From an uncultured Achromobacter sp. (GTDB lineage: Bacteria > Pseudomonadota > Gammaproteobacteria > Burkholderiales > Burkholderiaceae_B), in the NCBI GenBank assembly GCA_913775005.1, contig CAJYKY010000196.1, positions 1-7,189 on the forward strand: a DNA stretch of 7,189 nt, written 5' to 3'. The notes under the pieces are model-generated. The model did not search any database and was not told the DNA's origin. It saw nothing but the letters and a program-made list of their open reading frames with translations. Below are positions 5,866-7,189 of this stretch, piece by piece. Position 1 is the stretch's first letter. Each line of letters opens with the position of its first letter. Position numbers and translations under genes: made by a program.

Positions 5866-6780
5866 ATGAACTTCAAAAGCCTTGAGGTCTTCTATTGGGT
5901 GGTCAACCTTAGCAGCTTCAACAAAGCGGCAGCGAAGCTGCACACCACGCAGCCCGCCGTTTCCCAACGCATTGCGGCATTGGAGTCGGACCTGGGCATT
6001 CGCGCGCTGGACCGGACGTCGCGCGTGGTGAAACCCACCGCCAAAGGGCGGGTGCTGTACGGCTATGCAGAGCGCTTCATGGCGCTGCACACCGAAATGA
6101 TGATGACGGTGGCGGAAGAGCGGGCCATCAGCGGCGTGATCCGGCTGGGGGTGGCCGAAACCATCGTGCACACCTGGCTGGTGGAATTTCTTGAGCAATG
6201 CCGAAAGCGCTACCCCCACGTCACCATCGACTTCACGGTCGACATCACCCCCACGCTGCGTAACGAACTTAAATCGGGCGAGCTCGACATGGCGTTTCTG
6301 CTGGGATCCCAGCAGGATGCAGAGCTTGTCGAAGCGCCGTTGTGCAGCTATGAACTGAACTTTATTTCCGCGCCGTTCCTGAAGGTGGGTAAAGAGCCGC
6401 TGTCCAACGCGTCGATTGCCGCGCAGCCGCTGATCACCTTTCCCAAGCGGACCTACCCGTACACCTATCTGAGCCAGGAACTCACGACGCCTGACCACGG
6501 TGCGCCGCGCATCTTCACCAATTGGTCGCTGTCCACCATCGTGCGCATGACCGAAGACGGCTACGGGATCGGTGTCGTCCCCCGGCTTGCCGTGCTGAAG
6601 GAACTGGAGCAGGGGCGGCTCAAGATCCGCACGACCCAGATGCAGCTGCACGACCTTTCTTTTGCGGTGGCCTATGCGCGTGGAAGCGACGAACCGACCA
6701 AGGCCGCGCTGGCCGCCTTGGCTCAGGAGATCGCGCACAAGTCGACTGCGGGGCATCGGCGCAGGCGCCGACAAGCGTAG
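5866..6780 (+). CDS. LysR-family transcriptional regulator
   Basis: This 304-residue protein has the full LysR layout. The N-terminal DNA-binding region is MNFKSLEVFYWVVNLSSFNKAAAKLHTTQPAVSQRIAALESDLGI, residues 1-19 and 20-45 when read as two blocks, with the recognition helix around TTQPAVSQRI. A linker helix leads to a two-lobed effector domain from about residue 88 (GVIRLGVAETIVHTWLV, then GELDMAFLLG, and later GYGIGVVPRLAVL). The C-terminus is unusually basic (HRRRRRQA). The ATG at 5866 is chosen because GAGA (5857-5860) sits five bases ahead and the family begins at this point; a GTG at 5848 would add six residues. The gene follows the D-aminoacylase on the same strand after 116 bases and precedes the second dehydratase. 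It could control either neighbour; the sequence does not decide. Confidence 0.95.
   Translation: MNFKSLEVFYWVVNLSSFNKAAAKLHTTQPAVSQRIAALESDLGIRALDRTSRVVKPTAKGRVLYGYAERFMALHTEMMMTVAEERAISGVIRLGVAETIVHTWLVEFLEQCRKRYPHVTIDFTVDITPTLRNELKSGELDMAFLLGSQQDAELVEAPLCSYELNFISAPFLKVGKEPLSNASIAAQPLITFPKRTYPYTYLSQELTTPDHGAPRIFTNWSLSTIVRMTEDGYGIGVVPRLAVLKELEQGRLKIRTTQMQLHDLSFAVAYARGSDEPTKAALAALAQEIAHKSTAGHRRRRRQA
6756..6771 (+). other. Hairpin within the 3' end of the LysR gene
   Basis: TCGGCGC (6756-6762) and GCGCCGA (6765-6771) form a perfect seven-pair palindrome with only AG between, inside the codons for the arginine-rich tail. It could fold in the mRNA just before the stop codon, but no T-run follows. 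Confidence 0.3.
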
Positions 6781-6894
6781 GCGCGCGGCGAGCCTGGCAC
6801 GCGCATTAGGAATATCCCTGAGATGAAATCGCTTAAGTCAGGCGGTTCGCGCGGCCCTCAGAGGGAAGTCATTGATGAATAAATTTATCTTATC

Positions 6895-6933
6895 GATTTC
6901 TATCAGAAAACAGGATTGGTTGTTATAGAAATC
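6895..6933 (+). promoter_or_regulatory. Operator-like perfect 9-bp inverted repeat
   Basis: GATTTCTAT (6895-6903) is exactly mirrored by ATAGAAATC (6925-6933) across a 21-base spacer, with arm centres 30 bp apart, close to three helical turns. The right arm falls between the proposed -35 and -10 of the downstream promoter and the left arm lies just upstream of the -35. This fits binding by a dimer or tetramer, such as the LysR protein encoded immediately upstream. Confidence 0.55.
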
Positions 6934-6945
6934 CGGCGCTGTAAT
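6916..6945 (+). promoter_or_regulatory. Candidate sigma-70 promoter for second dehydratase
   Basis: TTGGTT (6916-6921) and TGTAAT (6940-6945, five of six matches to TATAAT) are separated by 18 bases. The predicted leader would be roughly 30 bases. The -35 is weak (three of six), as expected for an activator-dependent promoter. Confidence 0.4.
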
Positions 6946-6969
6946 GGCTGCGCAATATCGCATTCAGCC

Positions 6970-6974
6970 AGGAA
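6970..6974 (+). promoter_or_regulatory. Ribosome binding site AGGAA
   Basis: AGGAA lies eight bases before the ATG at 6983 and fixes the start of the partial dehydratase gene. Confidence 0.65.
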
Positions 6975-6982
6975 CAGCCTTG

Positions 6983-7189
6983 ATGACTCATCCGAATTCA
7001 GCTGCCTTTGCCGTGTCTCTCAGTGACGTGCAACAGGCCTACGAACGTATCCGCCCACACGTCGTTCGCACCCCCTTGCTTGAAAGCGCCACGCTTAACG
7101 AACTGTTGGGTGGCCGCGTGCTGGTCAAAGCGGAATGCCTTCAACATGCTGGCGCCTTCAAGTTCCGCGGAGCCGTGAATCGCCTGTTG
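6983..7189 (+). CDS. PLP-dependent threonine/serine dehydratase family, N-terminal part
   Basis: Only the first 69 codons are in the window and the gene continues past the end. They show the fold-type-II dehydratase opening: SLSDVQQAYERIRPHV, then RTPLLES, then VLVKAECLQHAGAFKFRGAVNRLL, with Lys60 as the expected PLP Schiff-base lysine. The segment is clearly related to the complete dehydratase at 2177-3205, sharing the DV...ER...PHV.RT.LL spacing and the K.E.LQ..G.FK.RGA.N core, but it keeps the canonical RTPLL where the other has RTMLL. It has its own AGGAA ribosome site and probable promoter, so it looks like the start of a separate transcription unit. The product could be a threonine or serine dehydratase or a hydroxyamino-acid lyase; the missing remainder is needed to tell. 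Confidence 0.88.
   Translation, partial: MTHPNSAAFAVSLSDVQQAYERIRPHVVRTPLLESATLNELLGGRVLVKAECLQHAGAFKFRGAVNRLL

Larger units (their letters stand above)
6781..6982 (+). promoter_or_regulatory. Intergenic region with AT-rich island
   Basis: This gap between the LysR gene and the second dehydratase changes sharply in composition. Bases 6871-6932 are about 24% G+C by direct count (15 of 62), in an otherwise very GC-rich window. The island includes a perfect 10-bp palindrome ATAAATTTAT (6879-6888) and the inverted repeat and promoter listed separately. The first ~85 bases show only weak pairings (CCCT-CAG-AGGG near 6855-6865) and no convincing terminator. Confidence 0.6.

Noticed and set aside
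6756..6771. Terminator for the second LysR gene
   Set aside because: The stem lies inside the coding sequence and is not followed by a T-run.
5803..6774. 323-residue open frame on the minus strand
   Set aside because: It is antisense to the second LysR gene, whose sense translation has a complete HTH and effector domain.

Overview
The window looks like chromosomal DNA from a GC-rich betaproteobacterium, most likely Alcaligenaceae (Achromobacter/Bordetella type). This is an inference from the strong G/C third-position bias, the Bug/TctC-type periplasmic binding protein (a family greatly expanded in that group), and a D-aminoacylase of the length and motif set I know from Alcaligenes. Seven protein genes are visible, two of them cut by the window edges. 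I see no RNA genes, mobile elements or CRISPR.

Layout. A LysR-type regulator on the minus strand (866 down past base 1) diverges from a four-gene plus-strand cluster across about 280 bp. The cluster is an N-carbamoyl-D-amino acid hydrolase (1147-2136), a fold-type-II PLP serine/threonine dehydratase or racemase-like enzyme (2177-3205), a Bug/TctC solute-binding protein (3303-4289) and a D-aminoacylase (4295-5749, five bases after the previous stop). A second LysR regulator follows on the plus strand (5866-6780). After an AT-rich intergenic region with a perfect 9-bp inverted repeat comes the start of a second, paralogous PLP dehydratase (6983 to the window end).

How the genes may work together. 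Two unrelated hydrolases, a nitrilase-fold carbamoylase and a TIM-barrel zinc amidohydrolase, both release free D-amino acids from N-blocked precursors (N-carbamoyl-D- and N-acyl-D-amino acids). The Bug protein would capture a substrate in the periplasm. The PLP enzyme could then deaminate or racemise a released hydroxy amino acid. I infer a catabolic operon for N-substituted D-amino acids, controlled by one or both LysR proteins. The catalytic residues of both hydrolases and of the complete PLP enzyme are intact. The substrate, the regulator-target pairing and the membrane part of any transporter cannot be read from this window.

The non-coding DNA has some structure. There is a degenerate tandem repeat followed by a GC-rich hairpin and a strong ribosome site just before the binding-protein gene, a pair of mutually exclusive hairpins after the D-aminoacylase, and an operator-like dyad overlapping a likely promoter before the last gene.
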